Assembly: GCF_008122525.1 (NCBI RefSeq)
Contig: NZ_VSRV01000001.1
Coordinates: 682,001-746,000 of the forward strand
Length of the DNA stretch: 64,000 bases
From: Marinomonas sp. IMCC 4694
GTDB taxonomy: Bacteria > Pseudomonadota > Gammaproteobacteria > Pseudomonadales > Marinomonadaceae
Direction of reading: 5' to 3'
The first letter of the stretch is position 1. Each line of letters opens with the position of its first letter. The notes below the pieces were generated by a model that was not told the DNA's origin, did no database searches, and saw only the letters and a program-made list of their open reading frames with translations. Below are positions 1 to 7,953 of the stretch, piece by piece. The translations under genes and the position numbers were made by a program.

Positions 1-201
1 CGAATTTTAACCGTTGAGCGAACCATTGAAAATCAGTGGTTGGTGCTGGATGGTGTGAAAGCGGGCGACAAGGTCATTGTTGAGGGATCGTTAAAAGTGA
101 GGCCCGGCAGTGAAGTGAGTACGGTGATGATGAAGCGAGACAGTAACAGCGGTGCGATTGTGGCCGATACGGCAAACGCCTCTTCAACTCAAGGGAACTA
201 A
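1..201 (+). CDS. RND efflux periplasmic adaptor subunit, C-terminal end (partial)
   Basis: The reading frame is open from base 1 to a TAA at 199-201, giving the last 66 residues of a protein whose start lies outside the window. The visible part has the beta-strand pattern seen at the end of membrane-fusion (AcrA/MexA-type) adaptors, with a segment reading LDGVKAGDKVIVEGSLKVRPG followed by a polar Ser/Asn-rich tail. Such adaptors sit in the periplasm and link an inner-membrane RND pump to an outer-membrane channel. The gene stops 3 bases before the RND pump gene, which supports both the assignment and a shared operon. The family is inferred from this short tail and the neighbour. Confidence 0.8.
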   Translation, partial: RILTVERTIENQWLVLDGVKAGDKVIVEGSLKVRPGSEVSTVMMKRDSNSGAIVADTANASSTQGN

Positions 202-204
202 TCT

Positions 205-3200
205 ATGTTGGCGCAATTTTTTATTAATCGACCGGTGTTTGCGTGGGTTATTTCCATCGCCATTATGTTGGCGGGGTTGGGGGCCATACTGAATTTACCT
301 GTGGCTCAGTACCCTGACGTGGCTCCACCAACCATCAGTATTTCAGCGACGTATTCGGGCGCTTCAGCCGAGACGGTAGAAAACAGTGTGACGCAGATTT
401 TAGAGCAACAGCTCACAGGTCTGGACGGGTTATTGTATTTCTCGTCATCGAGCAGCTCAAGCGGTCGCGCCAGTATTAATGTGACGTTTGAGCAAGGCAC
501 GGATGCTGACATTGCTCAAGTTCAAATTCAAAACAAGATACAGCAAGTGTCCTCTAACTTGCCGACTTCTGTGCAGCAAAGTGGCGTATCGGTCAGAAAA
601 TCCAACTCTGATTTTTTAATGGTAGCCGCTATTTACGACGAGACAGACCGTGATTCGGCCAACGACATTTCGGATTATTTGGTGTCCAGTGTTCAAGATG
701 CCGTATCTCGTGTAGACGGCGTGGGGAGTTTGCAGGTTTTTGGCTCTGAATACGCCATGCGTATATGGTTAGACCCATTGAAATTGGCTTCTTACAAGCT
801 CATGCCTTCGAGTGTCTCGTCCGCCGTGGTAGCGCAAAATACGCAAGTCGCCGCCGGCAGTTTGGGGGCTTATCCGGTGGAACAGGGGCAAGAATTAAAT
901 GTCACGGTGACGGCGCAGTCTAAGCTGCAAACCGCAGAACAGTTTCGTAATATTATTTTGGCGTACGATGACAGTGGTGCAACGGTACGTTTGAGCGATG
1001 TGGCGAAGGTGGAGCTTGGCAGTGAGTCGTATTCTTATATTGCTCGTTTAAATGGCCACCCGGCTTCTGGTATGGCAGTGATGTTGGCGCCGGGGGCAAA
1101 TGCGTTATCGACTTCTGAAGCAGTAAAAATAGTATTAAACGATTTATCCAATAATTTACCCGATGGTTACAAACTGTCGTTCCCTGTGGATAACACCAGT
1201 TTTATTCGTATTTCGATTGAAGAGGTGTTGAAAACACTGGTTGAAGCCATTGCTCTCGTTATTGTTGTCATGTTTATTTTCTTGCAGAATTGGCGCGCTA
1301 CCTTAATTCCTGCCATTGCGGTGCCAGTGGTGCTGTTAGGTACGTTTGGTGTGTTGGAAGTGTTTGGCTTCTCCATTAATACCTTGACGATGTTTGGTAT
1401 TGTCTTGTCGATTGGCTTGCTTGTGGATGATGCGATTGTGGTGGTAGAAAACGTCGAACGGGTGATGAAAGAAGAAGATTTATCGCCAAAAGAAGCCACG
1501 ATTAAGTCCATGAAAGAAATTACCAGTGCACTCATCGGGATTGCGGTGGTGTTGTCGGCGGTATTTTTGCCTATGGCGTTTTTTAGTGGCTCAACTGGCG
1601 TTATTTATCGTCAATTCTCTATCACGATTGTTGCCGCGATGACCTTATCCGTTATTGTTGCACTGACGTTGACCCCCGCCTTGTGCGCGACCTTTTTGAA
1701 AGCCAATCATGGGCAGAGTAAAGGGCTTGGTGGCTGGTTTAATCGAGGCTTTGACCGTGTAACCGATCGATATTTTGGCGGCGTGAGTCGTATTATTAAA
1801 AAACCGATTCGTTGGATGGTGAGCTACGGTATTATCGTGGCGGGACTTGGGTATCTGATGACGTCGTTGCCATCCGGGTTTTTACCCACCGAGGACCAAG
1901 GTCGTGTGATGGTGATGGTGTCTTTGCCTGAAGGCGCAGGCATGTCGCGAACCGATAAAGTGATGCGTCAAGTAGAAAGCTATTTTTTGGAAAAAGAAGC
2001 GAATAATGTTAAAGCCGTGTTTACGATTTCTGGTTTTAATTTTATGGGCAGTGGACAAAATGCAGGCATGGGTTTTATCGCCTTAAAAGATTGGAGTGAG
2101 CGTGTGGGGCCAGCCAACAGCGCCGGCGCCATTGTTGGTCGCTCTTATGGCGCGTTTGCAGGCATTCGTGACGCAAGGATCTTTTCTTTGATACCGCCCT
2201 CTATACGCGGCTTGGGCCAAAGCAGTGGCTTTACCTTCCAGCTCCAGGCATCGGGCAATACTGACCGCGCGACCTTACTCGAAATGCGCGATGCTTTGTT
2301 GCAAAACGCCAATGCGAGCCCATTGTTAACGGGAGTTCGTTTGGGTTCTGATTCAGAGGCACCTCAGTTACATATTGATATTGACCAAGAGAAAGCATCC
2401 GCTTTGGGGCTTTCTATGTCAGACATTAGTGCGACATTGAGCAGTGCGTGGGCAGGTCGATACATTAACGACTTTATTGATCGTGGTCGGGTTAAAACGG
2501 TGTATATGCAAGGAGCGGCGCAGTATCGTGCTTCTCCTGAGGATCTTCAACACTGGTACGTTCGCGGTAGCGACAACACCATGACGCCTTTTTCGGCTTT
2601 CGCTAAAAGCGAATGGACCTATGGACCAAAAAGTTTAAATCGCTTTAATGGTTTGGCATCGTATCAAATTCAAGGTTCGGGTGCGTCTGGAGTGAGTTCC
2701 GGTGCGGCCATGGACGAATTGCAGCGAGTCACCGATGACATGTCTGGTGGCGTTGTGGGGTCTTGGAGTGGCTTGTCTTATCAAGAGCGCTTGTCGAGTG
2801 GTCAAACTCAGACCTTGTATGCCATTTCGATTTTGGTGGTGTTCTTGTGCTTGGCAGCGTTGTATGAGAGTTGGACGGTACCTTTCTCGGTGATCTTGGT
2901 GATTCCGCTGGGGGTCATAGGCGCGGCCGCGGCCGCACACATTCGAGGCTTAGAAAATGACGTATATTTTCAAGTTGCTTTGCTCACCACCATCGGGTTG
3001 TCATCGAAAAATGCCATTTTAATCGTTGAATTCGCCGAAGCAGCGTATCGACGAGGTGCCAACGTTTGGGATGCGGCCGCACAAGCGGCCCGCCTGCGAT
3101 TGCGTCCTATTATCATGACGTCCATGGCGTTCATGGTAGGCACCTTGCCACTGGCGCTTTCATCCGGCGCGGGTGCGAATAGCCGTATCTCCATTGGTTC

Positions 3201-3324
3201 GGGCATTGTTGGTGGTACACTAACCGCAACCGTATTAGCGATATTCTTTGTGCCGTTATTCTTTGTGATAGTGCGTCGTATATTTCCTAAACGGCCTGAG
3301 GGGGTTGCGGTACACAAAGATTGA
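205..3324 (+). CDS. AcrB-type RND multidrug efflux permease
   Basis: 1039 residues, the normal length for the HAE1 family of proton-driven inner-membrane exporters. It opens with the typical MLAQFFINRPVFAWVISI first helix. The transmembrane motif LLVDDAIVVVENVE near residue 410 carries the paired Asp residues of the proton relay, and the partner Lys is in LSSKNAILIVEFAE near residue 940. Two large periplasmic loops separate the helix bundles as expected. It follows an adaptor gene by 3 bases and is followed by a strong terminator, so it ends an adaptor-pump operon; no outer-membrane channel gene is seen. The exported compounds cannot be told from sequence. This is host chromosome, upstream of prfC. 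Confidence 0.95.
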   Translation: MLAQFFINRPVFAWVISIAIMLAGLGAILNLPVAQYPDVAPPTISISATYSGASAETVENSVTQILEQQLTGLDGLLYFSSSSSSSGRASINVTFEQGTDADIAQVQIQNKIQQVSSNLPTSVQQSGVSVRKSNSDFLMVAAIYDETDRDSANDISDYLVSSVQDAVSRVDGVGSLQVFGSEYAMRIWLDPLKLASYKLMPSSVSSAVVAQNTQVAAGSLGAYPVEQGQELNVTVTAQSKLQTAEQFRNIILAYDDSGATVRLSDVAKVELGSESYSYIARLNGHPASGMAVMLAPGANALSTSEAVKIVLNDLSNNLPDGYKLSFPVDNTSFIRISIEEVLKTLVEAIALVIVVMFIFLQNWRATLIPAIAVPVVLLGTFGVLEVFGFSINTLTMFGIVLSIGLLVDDAIVVVENVERVMKEEDLSPKEATIKSMKEITSALIGIAVVLSAVFLPMAFFSGSTGVIYRQFSITIVAAMTLSVIVALTLTPALCATFLKANHGQSKGLGGWFNRGFDRVTDRYFGGVSRIIKKPIRWMVSYGIIVAGLGYLMTSLPSGFLPTEDQGRVMVMVSLPEGAGMSRTDKVMRQVESYFLEKEANNVKAVFTISGFNFMGSGQNAGMGFIALKDWSERVGPANSAGAIVGRSYGAFAGIRDARIFSLIPPSIRGLGQSSGFTFQLQASGNTDRATLLEMRDALLQNANASPLLTGVRLGSDSEAPQLHIDIDQEKASALGLSMSDISATLSSAWAGRYINDFIDRGRVKTVYMQGAAQYRASPEDLQHWYVRGSDNTMTPFSAFAKSEWTYGPKSLNRFNGLASYQIQGSGASGVSSGAAMDELQRVTDDMSGGVVGSWSGLSYQERLSSGQTQTLYAISILVVFLCLAALYESWTVPFSVILVIPLGVIGAAAAAHIRGLENDVYFQVALLTTIGLSSKNAILIVEFAEAAYRRGANVWDAAAQAARLRLRPIIMTSMAFMVGTLPLALSSGAGANSRISIGSGIVGGTLTATVLAIFFVPLFFVIVRRIFPKRPEGVAVHKD

Positions 3325-3376
3325 GAGTGCGTGACGTTGCAAGCATCTTAGTAAAAACAGCGCTTTGAAAAGTGTC

Positions 3377-3405
3377 AAAAAAGGAGCTTGATAGGCTCCT
3401 TTTTT
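3377..3405 (+). terminator. Rho-independent terminator of the RND operon
   Basis: A perfect 11-base inverted repeat (AAAAAAGGAGC at 3377-3387 and GCTCCTTTTTT at 3395-3405) with a 7-base loop, ending in a run of T. It lies about 50 bases after the RND permease stop codon. Confidence 0.9.
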
Positions 3406-3596
3406 ATATCAATATTTAGGTCAATTCTATGTTCTGAGAATTATGCGGCTTTACTGCAAGCAAGAATATGGTCAAATTTTTAAGCATTTATTGTGTCTAG
3501 AAGTAAGATCAGCGAAAATAACGCCACGCAATTTAACCTCATTTTCACGTTGCTCTTTTTGAGTGGCGTCTTATGCACACTAGAAGACCATTTATC

Positions 3597-3686
3597 ATGT
3601 CCCAAGAGTTTATTGATCAAGTTGAGCAACGTAGAACGTTTGCAATCATATCCCACCCTGATGCCGCCCAGCCTTTCAACGCTTAA
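3597..3686 (+). pseudogene. prfC: 5' fragment of prfC (peptide chain release factor 3) cut by ICE integration
   Basis: The frame from ATG 3597 reads MSQEFIDQVEQRRTFAIISH followed by PDA, which matches the start of release factor 3 (RRTFAIISHPDA, leading into the P-loop GKT). After the Ala codon at 3663-3665 the match is lost: the expected GKTT is replaced by AQPFNA and a stop at 3684-3686. SXT/R391 ICEs integrate in the 5' end of prfC, and this is the displaced host start. The native upstream region (3406-3596) is retained. The rest of prfC, re-equipped with an ICE-encoded start, should lie at the right end of the element outside the window. Confidence 0.9.
3640..3668. other. attL, left ICE-chromosome junction in prfC (approximate)
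   Basis: The prfC reading frame is intact up to about 3665 and diverges immediately after, so the recombination core of an SXT-type integrase must lie within the last conserved stretch (codons for FAIISHPDA). The exact core and crossover base cannot be set without attR, which is not in the window. The first ICE gene follows after about 680 bases. Confidence 0.75.
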
Positions 3687-3800
3687 AACCACCTTTCATT
3701 GCACACCACAATCACATCTCTACGTACTGAATTTAAAGGCTTTTTGTCTTTTTCTCGTTTCTTTACTTTTCAATGATGTTCAAGCGTAACCTCGGAAAGT

Positions 3801-4151
3801 GTGTACAAACTTGAGTACAAATTCCGTTTTAGAGGCCATTGGCGAAAATTCCATGACACAAATCTGGCTCTAGGCCTTGTGGTTACTGGGTTTGATAAAG
3901 AAAGTACCTCCTGCTTTTGGTACTTTGGTTTCGACATTACAAAAGCGGAAGAAATGCGATCATCTCTAGTTTTATGTTTGTAAGCCTATGAATTTAAAGG
4001 GTTCGCTATTGTGGTTTTTGATGTGTCATCGTTGCGAGTGTACAAACAGTGTGTACAAATTTTTCTCGTTAGGCATGTTGATTGCAATTCATGACACAAA
4101 CCGCCTTGTAGCCCATGTTATTCATAGGTTTGAGCCAATAAGTACCTCTGC
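3801..4151. repeat. Two degenerate 114-bp direct repeats at the ICE left end (3801-3914 and 4038-4151)
   Basis: Both copies start GTGTACAAAC and share, in the same order and spacing, GTACAAATT, CATGACACAAA, GGTTTGA and AAGTACCTC; bases between these blocks differ. The copies are the same length and their starts are 237 bases apart. The whole stretch 3687-4351 has no credible gene; small ORFs in it lack family features and ribosome sites. Repeated short blocks next to attL could be integrase or Xis arm-type binding sites, or the remains of an old duplication. That is inference. Confidence 0.55.
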
Positions 4152-4214
4152 GGATGGGGCTTGATATTTTATCGCTTGGGTTAATAGCTGGGTTGGTTTA
4201 ACAAATGGCAATTA

Positions 4215-4305
4215 TACGGCGTTATGCGCCGTAAATAGAAAAAATGGTAAACTTCCCTTTGTTATGTTAGTTTATTAAAGCTAGGTTTTACGGCGATTTG
4301 CGCCG
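4215..4305 (+). promoter_or_regulatory. Tandem inverted repeats upstream of abiEi (candidate AbiEi operators)
   Basis: Two copies of CGGCG-N5-CGCCG occur at 4217-4231 (full arms TACGGCG/CGCCGTA, 4215-4233) and at 4291-4305, 74 bases apart, 50-140 bases before the AbiEi start. AbiEi antitoxins are known to bind two inverted repeats upstream of abiE and repress the operon, so these are the natural operator candidates. The second AbiE pair in this window has different repeats. Confidence 0.65.
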
Positions 4306-4351
4306 CGAAATCCTAAAGAGATAAACTAGAAGAAGGGTTTGGTGTTTAGAA

Positions 4352-5188
4352 ATGGTTAGTCATCCCCAACGTGAAACGGTGAAAGAGTCATATAAGCAAT
4401 CTCTTAAAACTCTTTTACCTTATGGCATGTTAGCTACAAAGAAGTGGCTTGCAGAGCAAGGCTTGAGTGCTCATGCGTTAGATAATGCTGTCAAAACCGA
4501 TACGTTGTTGCTACTAGCTACAGGTGTTTACAGTCAGTATTCCCGAGCAGTCACTTGGGAAGGCGTAGTAGCTTCAATGCAGCGTATGATGGAAAAAAGT
4601 GTCGATGAACAACTTCTGTCTATCGTGGTCGGTGGATTGTCAGCATTGTCCATATCTGGTTTATCGCAATACTTATCATTAGGAAGTACGCCTCATATTC
4701 ATTTATATGCAACGAAAAAGCTTCCTTCCTGGCTTGCGAGACTGTCATTGCCAATTAAGTTCGAAGGACATAGTACAAGTAAACTGTGGCCTGATAGTTT
4801 ATCCCAAGATATAGCGTTCGTTAAAAAGCATGAATGGGGAGAGCAATTACCACCTGTATATTTTTCATGTCCGGAAAAAGCCATATTGGAAGTGTTGATG
4901 GATTTGCCTGAAAGTGTGTCATTTGAACATGCCGATGAGCTAATGCAGGGGTTAGTGAACTTATCTCCAAGAAAGCTTGATGCGCTCTTAAAGGAGTGTA
5001 AAAGCGTAAAGGTCAAACGCTTATTCTTTTGGTTTGCAAAACGCCAAGCTTATCCTTGGTTTGATAAGTTAAATGTAGAAAATTACGACTTAGGTTCAGG
5101 TAAGCGTGTTGTTGCTAAAGGTGGAAAGCTGGATACAGAGTATCTGATAACCGTACCTCAGCATATGGCGTTAGCAAGTAAAGGATAA
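4352..5188 (+). CDS. AbiEi-like antitoxin of a type IV toxin-antitoxin pair (copy 1)
   Basis: 278 residues. The N-terminal part (about residues 15-75, around LPYGMLATKKWLAEQGLSAH and LLATGVYSQYS) fits the winged-helix antitoxin domain of AbiEi proteins that bind their own promoter; the C-terminal part is the AbiEi antitoxin domain, with the family-typical stretch LMQGLVNLSPRKLDALLKEC. The next gene, 8 bases on, encodes the AbiEii nucleotidyltransferase toxin. AbiE pairs act in phage abortive infection and in keeping mobile elements. It lies between attL and xis, outside the five classical hotspots. A paralogue at 35678 shares the VNLSPRK block but differs widely elsewhere. Confidence 0.85.
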   Translation: MVSHPQRETVKESYKQSLKTLLPYGMLATKKWLAEQGLSAHALDNAVKTDTLLLLATGVYSQYSRAVTWEGVVASMQRMMEKSVDEQLLSIVVGGLSALSISGLSQYLSLGSTPHIHLYATKKLPSWLARLSLPIKFEGHSTSKLWPDSLSQDIAFVKKHEWGEQLPPVYFSCPEKAILEVLMDLPESVSFEHADELMQGLVNLSPRKLDALLKECKSVKVKRLFFWFAKRQAYPWFDKLNVENYDLGSGKRVVAKGGKLDTEYLITVPQHMALASKG

Positions 5189-5196
5189 GTTCAGCG

Positions 5197-6111
5197 ATGG
5201 ATAGAAATAGTATTTATTACAAACAAGTACAGCTTTTGATACAGGTATTGCCTTTCGTTGCCAAACAGCAATGCTTTGCCCTCAAAGGTGGTACAGCAAT
5301 CAATTTATTTGTCAGAGACTTTCCTCGTTTATCGGTCGATATTGATTTGGTGTATCTGCCAATGAAGAGCCGTGATGATGCCTTGCAGGAAATTTGCGAT
5401 GCACTTGATGCTATTAGCTCAGATTTAAAAATAGCATTTAAAGACATCGAGCTAACGGAAGCCTATCGCTCAAAACGCGATGCTCTAAGGTTGATCGTTG
5501 CTCGCAACGGTGTGCAGATCAAAGTCGAGCTATCACCTGTATTGCGAGGTACTGTTTATGAACCAAAGTTGATGGAAGTTTGCGCAGCTGTAGAAGACGA
5601 ATTTGGCTATGTTGAAATGCCAGTTGTTGATCTAGCTGATTTGTATGCAGGAAAGATATGTGCAGCATTAGATAGACAGCATCCAAGAGACTTATTTGAT
5701 GTGAAGTGGCTTTTGGAGAATGAAGGCCTAACGGATGAAATTCGTAAAGCATTACTCGTTTATTTATCAAGCCATAATCGGCCAATGGCTGAGTTACTCA
5801 GTCCGCAATTTAAGGATATTACTGCCACCTATGAAGGTGAATTTACCAACATGGCCGAGACGGATGTACCGTTGGTGGAGCTGGAAGCCGTAAGAGTGCG
5901 CCTAGTAGACCTCATTCACCAAGGCCTGACCGATAGTGAAAAGTCTTTTTTGCTATCCTTTAAAAATCGAGAGCCTGATTGGTCTCTACTCGGCTTAGAT
6001 GGAGTCAGTGAGCTTCCTGCCATTAAATGGAAACAAATCAATTTAGCAAAAATGCCGAATGACAAACATACACAAGCCCTAGCAAAGTTGAAAGATGTTC
6101 TCGGTGTTTGA
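5197..6111 (+). CDS. AbiEii-like nucleotidyltransferase toxin (copy 1)
   Basis: 304 residues. The nucleotidyltransferase fold is shown by FALKGGTAINLFVRDFPRLS at about residues 28-47, followed by VDIDLVYLP, i.e. the GGT plus DxD pattern of AbiEii/AbiGii toxins. A later block, LADLYAGKICAALDRQHPRD followed by LFDVKWLL, is also diagnostic. AbiEii toxins use a nucleotide to modify cellular targets and are neutralised by AbiEi, usually at expression level. It follows its antitoxin gene by 8 bases, so both are co-transcribed. The paralogue at 36462 is very close around these motifs, which suggests old duplication or separate capture of the same family. Confidence 0.88.
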   Translation: MDRNSIYYKQVQLLIQVLPFVAKQQCFALKGGTAINLFVRDFPRLSVDIDLVYLPMKSRDDALQEICDALDAISSDLKIAFKDIELTEAYRSKRDALRLIVARNGVQIKVELSPVLRGTVYEPKLMEVCAAVEDEFGYVEMPVVDLADLYAGKICAALDRQHPRDLFDVKWLLENEGLTDEIRKALLVYLSSHNRPMAELLSPQFKDITATYEGEFTNMAETDVPLVELEAVRVRLVDLIHQGLTDSEKSFLLSFKNREPDWSLLGLDGVSELPAIKWKQINLAKMPNDKHTQALAKLKDVLGV

Positions 6112-6232
6112 TGTCAAAAATACAGGCATTTATGCTGGGCTGATCTTCTGAACAAATCATGCATCTTTCTGACCATCAACAAGTGATGAATCAGGCGATG
6201 ATAGCTTTACATTGATTTTCAGGAGAATGCAG

Positions 6233-6427
6233 ATGACAGCAGTAGCGCACCAGGTAACCCCTTTTCTAACATCTTACGAAGTGATGGCTCGTTACCACAT
6301 TAGCTATACGACGCTCTGGCGAAGAATAAAAGATGGCAGCTTGCCGCAACCTCGTATCAACCGAAATACACGAAACAAGCTGTGGCACATTGAAGACCTA
6401 GAAGAGTATGAGAAGAAAGAGGACTGA
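6233..6427 (+). CDS. xis: AlpA/Xis-type excisionase
   Basis: About 64 residues, with a MerR/AlpA-like winged helix: FLTSYEVMARYHISYTTLWR then RIKDGSLPQPRI. In SXT/R391 elements the small Xis protein steers Int towards excision, and its gene converges with int, as here (11 bases apart). The start at 6233 is chosen because AGGAG at 6220-6224 is well placed for it; the in-frame ATG at 6227 is too close and a longer frame would need a TTG. Convergence with int means read-through transcripts from either gene would be antisense to the other. Confidence 0.85.
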   Translation: MTAVAHQVTPFLTSYEVMARYHISYTTLWRRIKDGSLPQPRINRNTRNKLWHIEDLEEYEKKED

Positions 6428-6438
6428 GCCTCTTTCTT

Positions 6439-7680
6439 TTATTGTCCGAAACGCCAGTTGAATGGAAAGCCTGTCGGCTCGATGATGGTTTCTAGCTGTT
6501 GATACCAAACGTCGTAAGCATGACGCATTTCATCCAGGTACTGATATTGGTTGTAGATAGCATCCAACCCTTTTTTGCTGTGGCCAATCATCAACTCGGC
6601 AACTTCTTGCGTCGTGATGGCAGACATTCGCGTTCGCATCGTTCTGCGAAGATCATGCATAGACCAATGTTCCATCTCAACACCAAGCGATCTGCGAGCC
6701 CAGATTTTCACATTGTTAGGAATAGTGGTATCAAAGCCATTTGTGGCAAGCTCTTCTTGTCCGTTCGCGGGAAACAAGTAAGTTGATTTGCTCATCTGCA
6801 TCGCCAGGTCAATCAGCTCAATAGCTGGCTTAATTAATGGCCGCATGATCGGCGCTCCAATTTTCTCACCTTGTTTGCGGATCTCTATAGGCACTGTCCA
6901 CATTGCAGATTGCAAATCAAAGTGATGCTTTTCAGCTTGAATGAGTTCGCCCTTGCGACCGCCCAATAGCAGAAGCAGTTTTATGTAGATGCGGTTCTTC
7001 TCAGTGATTTTTGACTCGTGCAAATAGCGCCAAAGTATCCTGATCTCGTTGTCATTTAGCACCCGAGTTCGTTTGCCTTTCTTGCCGCCGACTTTCTTTG
7101 CTGTGATCCCTGCGGCAGCGTTAATTTCCAAAATTTGTTCATCAATCAGCCAGTCATAAAACTTATGCAGCACAGACACTAGGCGCTCTGTGTTCGAAGG
7201 GGACGACTCCGAAACCTCACGAAGACAGTTTCGCAAGGACAATTCATTGATGTCAGTTAATGGGTACTTGCCAAGTCGGGGCAGCAAATATATTTCACTG
7301 CTGCGTTTTTGGTAGTGCCACGTTTTCTCCTTTAGCCCTTGCTTACCGGCAGAGTCTATCCAGTCTCGAAAAATCGATTCGAAACTTTGCTTGGCAGAAT
7401 ACTTAGCCCGTTCCTGCTGTAGGTAGAGCTTGGGGTTTCGGCCTTGATCAAGTACTGCCCTTAACCTATCCAGCTCATTCCTTGCTTCAGCAAGCTTCAT
7501 AAGTGGGTAAGTACCTATGTCTACCCGCTGTTGCTTGCCATCGAAACGATAACGAAACTGAAAAACAATTTTGCCCTTGGGCGATACCCGAGCACTTAGC
7601 CCATCTCGGTCGGCTTTTACTACGGTTTCTTTTGCTTCTTTATTTAACCTGGCATCGAGCCAGCTAACTGATAACGCCAT
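6439..7680 (-). CDS. int: SXT/R391-type tyrosine recombinase (integrase)
   Basis: 413 residues: an N-terminal DUF4102-like arm-binding domain (about 1-90), a core-binding domain, and a catalytic domain with the tyrosine-recombinase residues R242 (LGGRKGEL), H342 and R345 (MHDLRRTM), H367 (IGHSKK) and the likely nucleophile Y376 (DAIYNQY). This P4-like architecture is that of SXT Int, which recombines attP with a site in the 5' end of prfC; the prfC fragment 2.8 kb away agrees. The gene begins 1 base after the srpR-like stop codon, so it may be transcribed from the srpM promoter. Confidence 0.95.
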   Translation of the reverse strand: MALSVSWLDARLNKEAKETVVKADRDGLSARVSPKGKIVFQFRYRFDGKQQRVDIGTYPLMKLAEARNELDRLRAVLDQGRNPKLYLQQERAKYSAKQSFESIFRDWIDSAGKQGLKEKTWHYQKRSSEIYLLPRLGKYPLTDINELSLRNCLREVSESSPSNTERLVSVLHKFYDWLIDEQILEINAAAGITAKKVGGKKGKRTRVLNDNEIRILWRYLHESKITEKNRIYIKLLLLLGGRKGELIQAEKHHFDLQSAMWTVPIEIRKQGEKIGAPIMRPLIKPAIELIDLAMQMSKSTYLFPANGQEELATNGFDTTIPNNVKIWARRSLGVEMEHWSMHDLRRTMRTRMSAITTQEVAELMIGHSKKGLDAIYNQYQYLDEMRHAYDVWYQQLETIIEPTGFPFNWRFGQ

Positions 7681-7681
7681 G

Positions 7682-7951
7682 TTATAAGCCCAGCCCTAGT
7701 TTTGATTTTAATGATTGTTTACGTGATTCTGCTTTGGGTTCTGGCGCTGTACTCTCAGAAGTAACTTCACCATCTGGTGCAAGACCATCCAGCGGTCCAG
7801 ATGTCGTGGATAGATTGGGTTGGCTCATGTGAATTAACCCAAAGGTGGCCAGCATCCGCAGACGCTCAGCGCGTTCCCGTGGTGGCGTCTTTTCCAATTC
7901 TTTGAGTAGTTCTGGGTGGCTCCCTGGGGGAATGTTGACGACAACTCTCAT
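7682..7951 (-). CDS. srpR: Small partition/DNA-binding protein of the srpMR type
   Basis: 89 residues. The N-terminal half (MRVVVNIPPG, then two helices through ERAERLRMLATFGL) has the strand-helix-helix layout of ribbon-helix-helix proteins such as ParR; the C-terminal half is polar and disordered (Ser/Glu/Pro-rich). It starts 2 bases after the stop of the actin-like gene, matching the two-gene partition operon described for SXT/R391 (srpM-srpR with a centromere). The symbol rests on this arrangement, not on a sequence comparison. It presumably binds the centromere repeats upstream of srpM and couples them to the filament. Confidence 0.65.
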   Translation of the reverse strand: MRVVVNIPPGSHPELLKELEKTPPRERAERLRMLATFGLIHMSQPNLSTTSGPLDGLAPDGEVTSESTAPEPKAESRKQSLKSKLGLGL

Positions 7952-7953
7952 GA

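Noticed and set aside
3480..3983. Small ORFs on both strands at the ICE left end
   Set aside because: They overlap the prfC fragment or the degenerate repeats, lack ribosome sites and show no protein-like composition.
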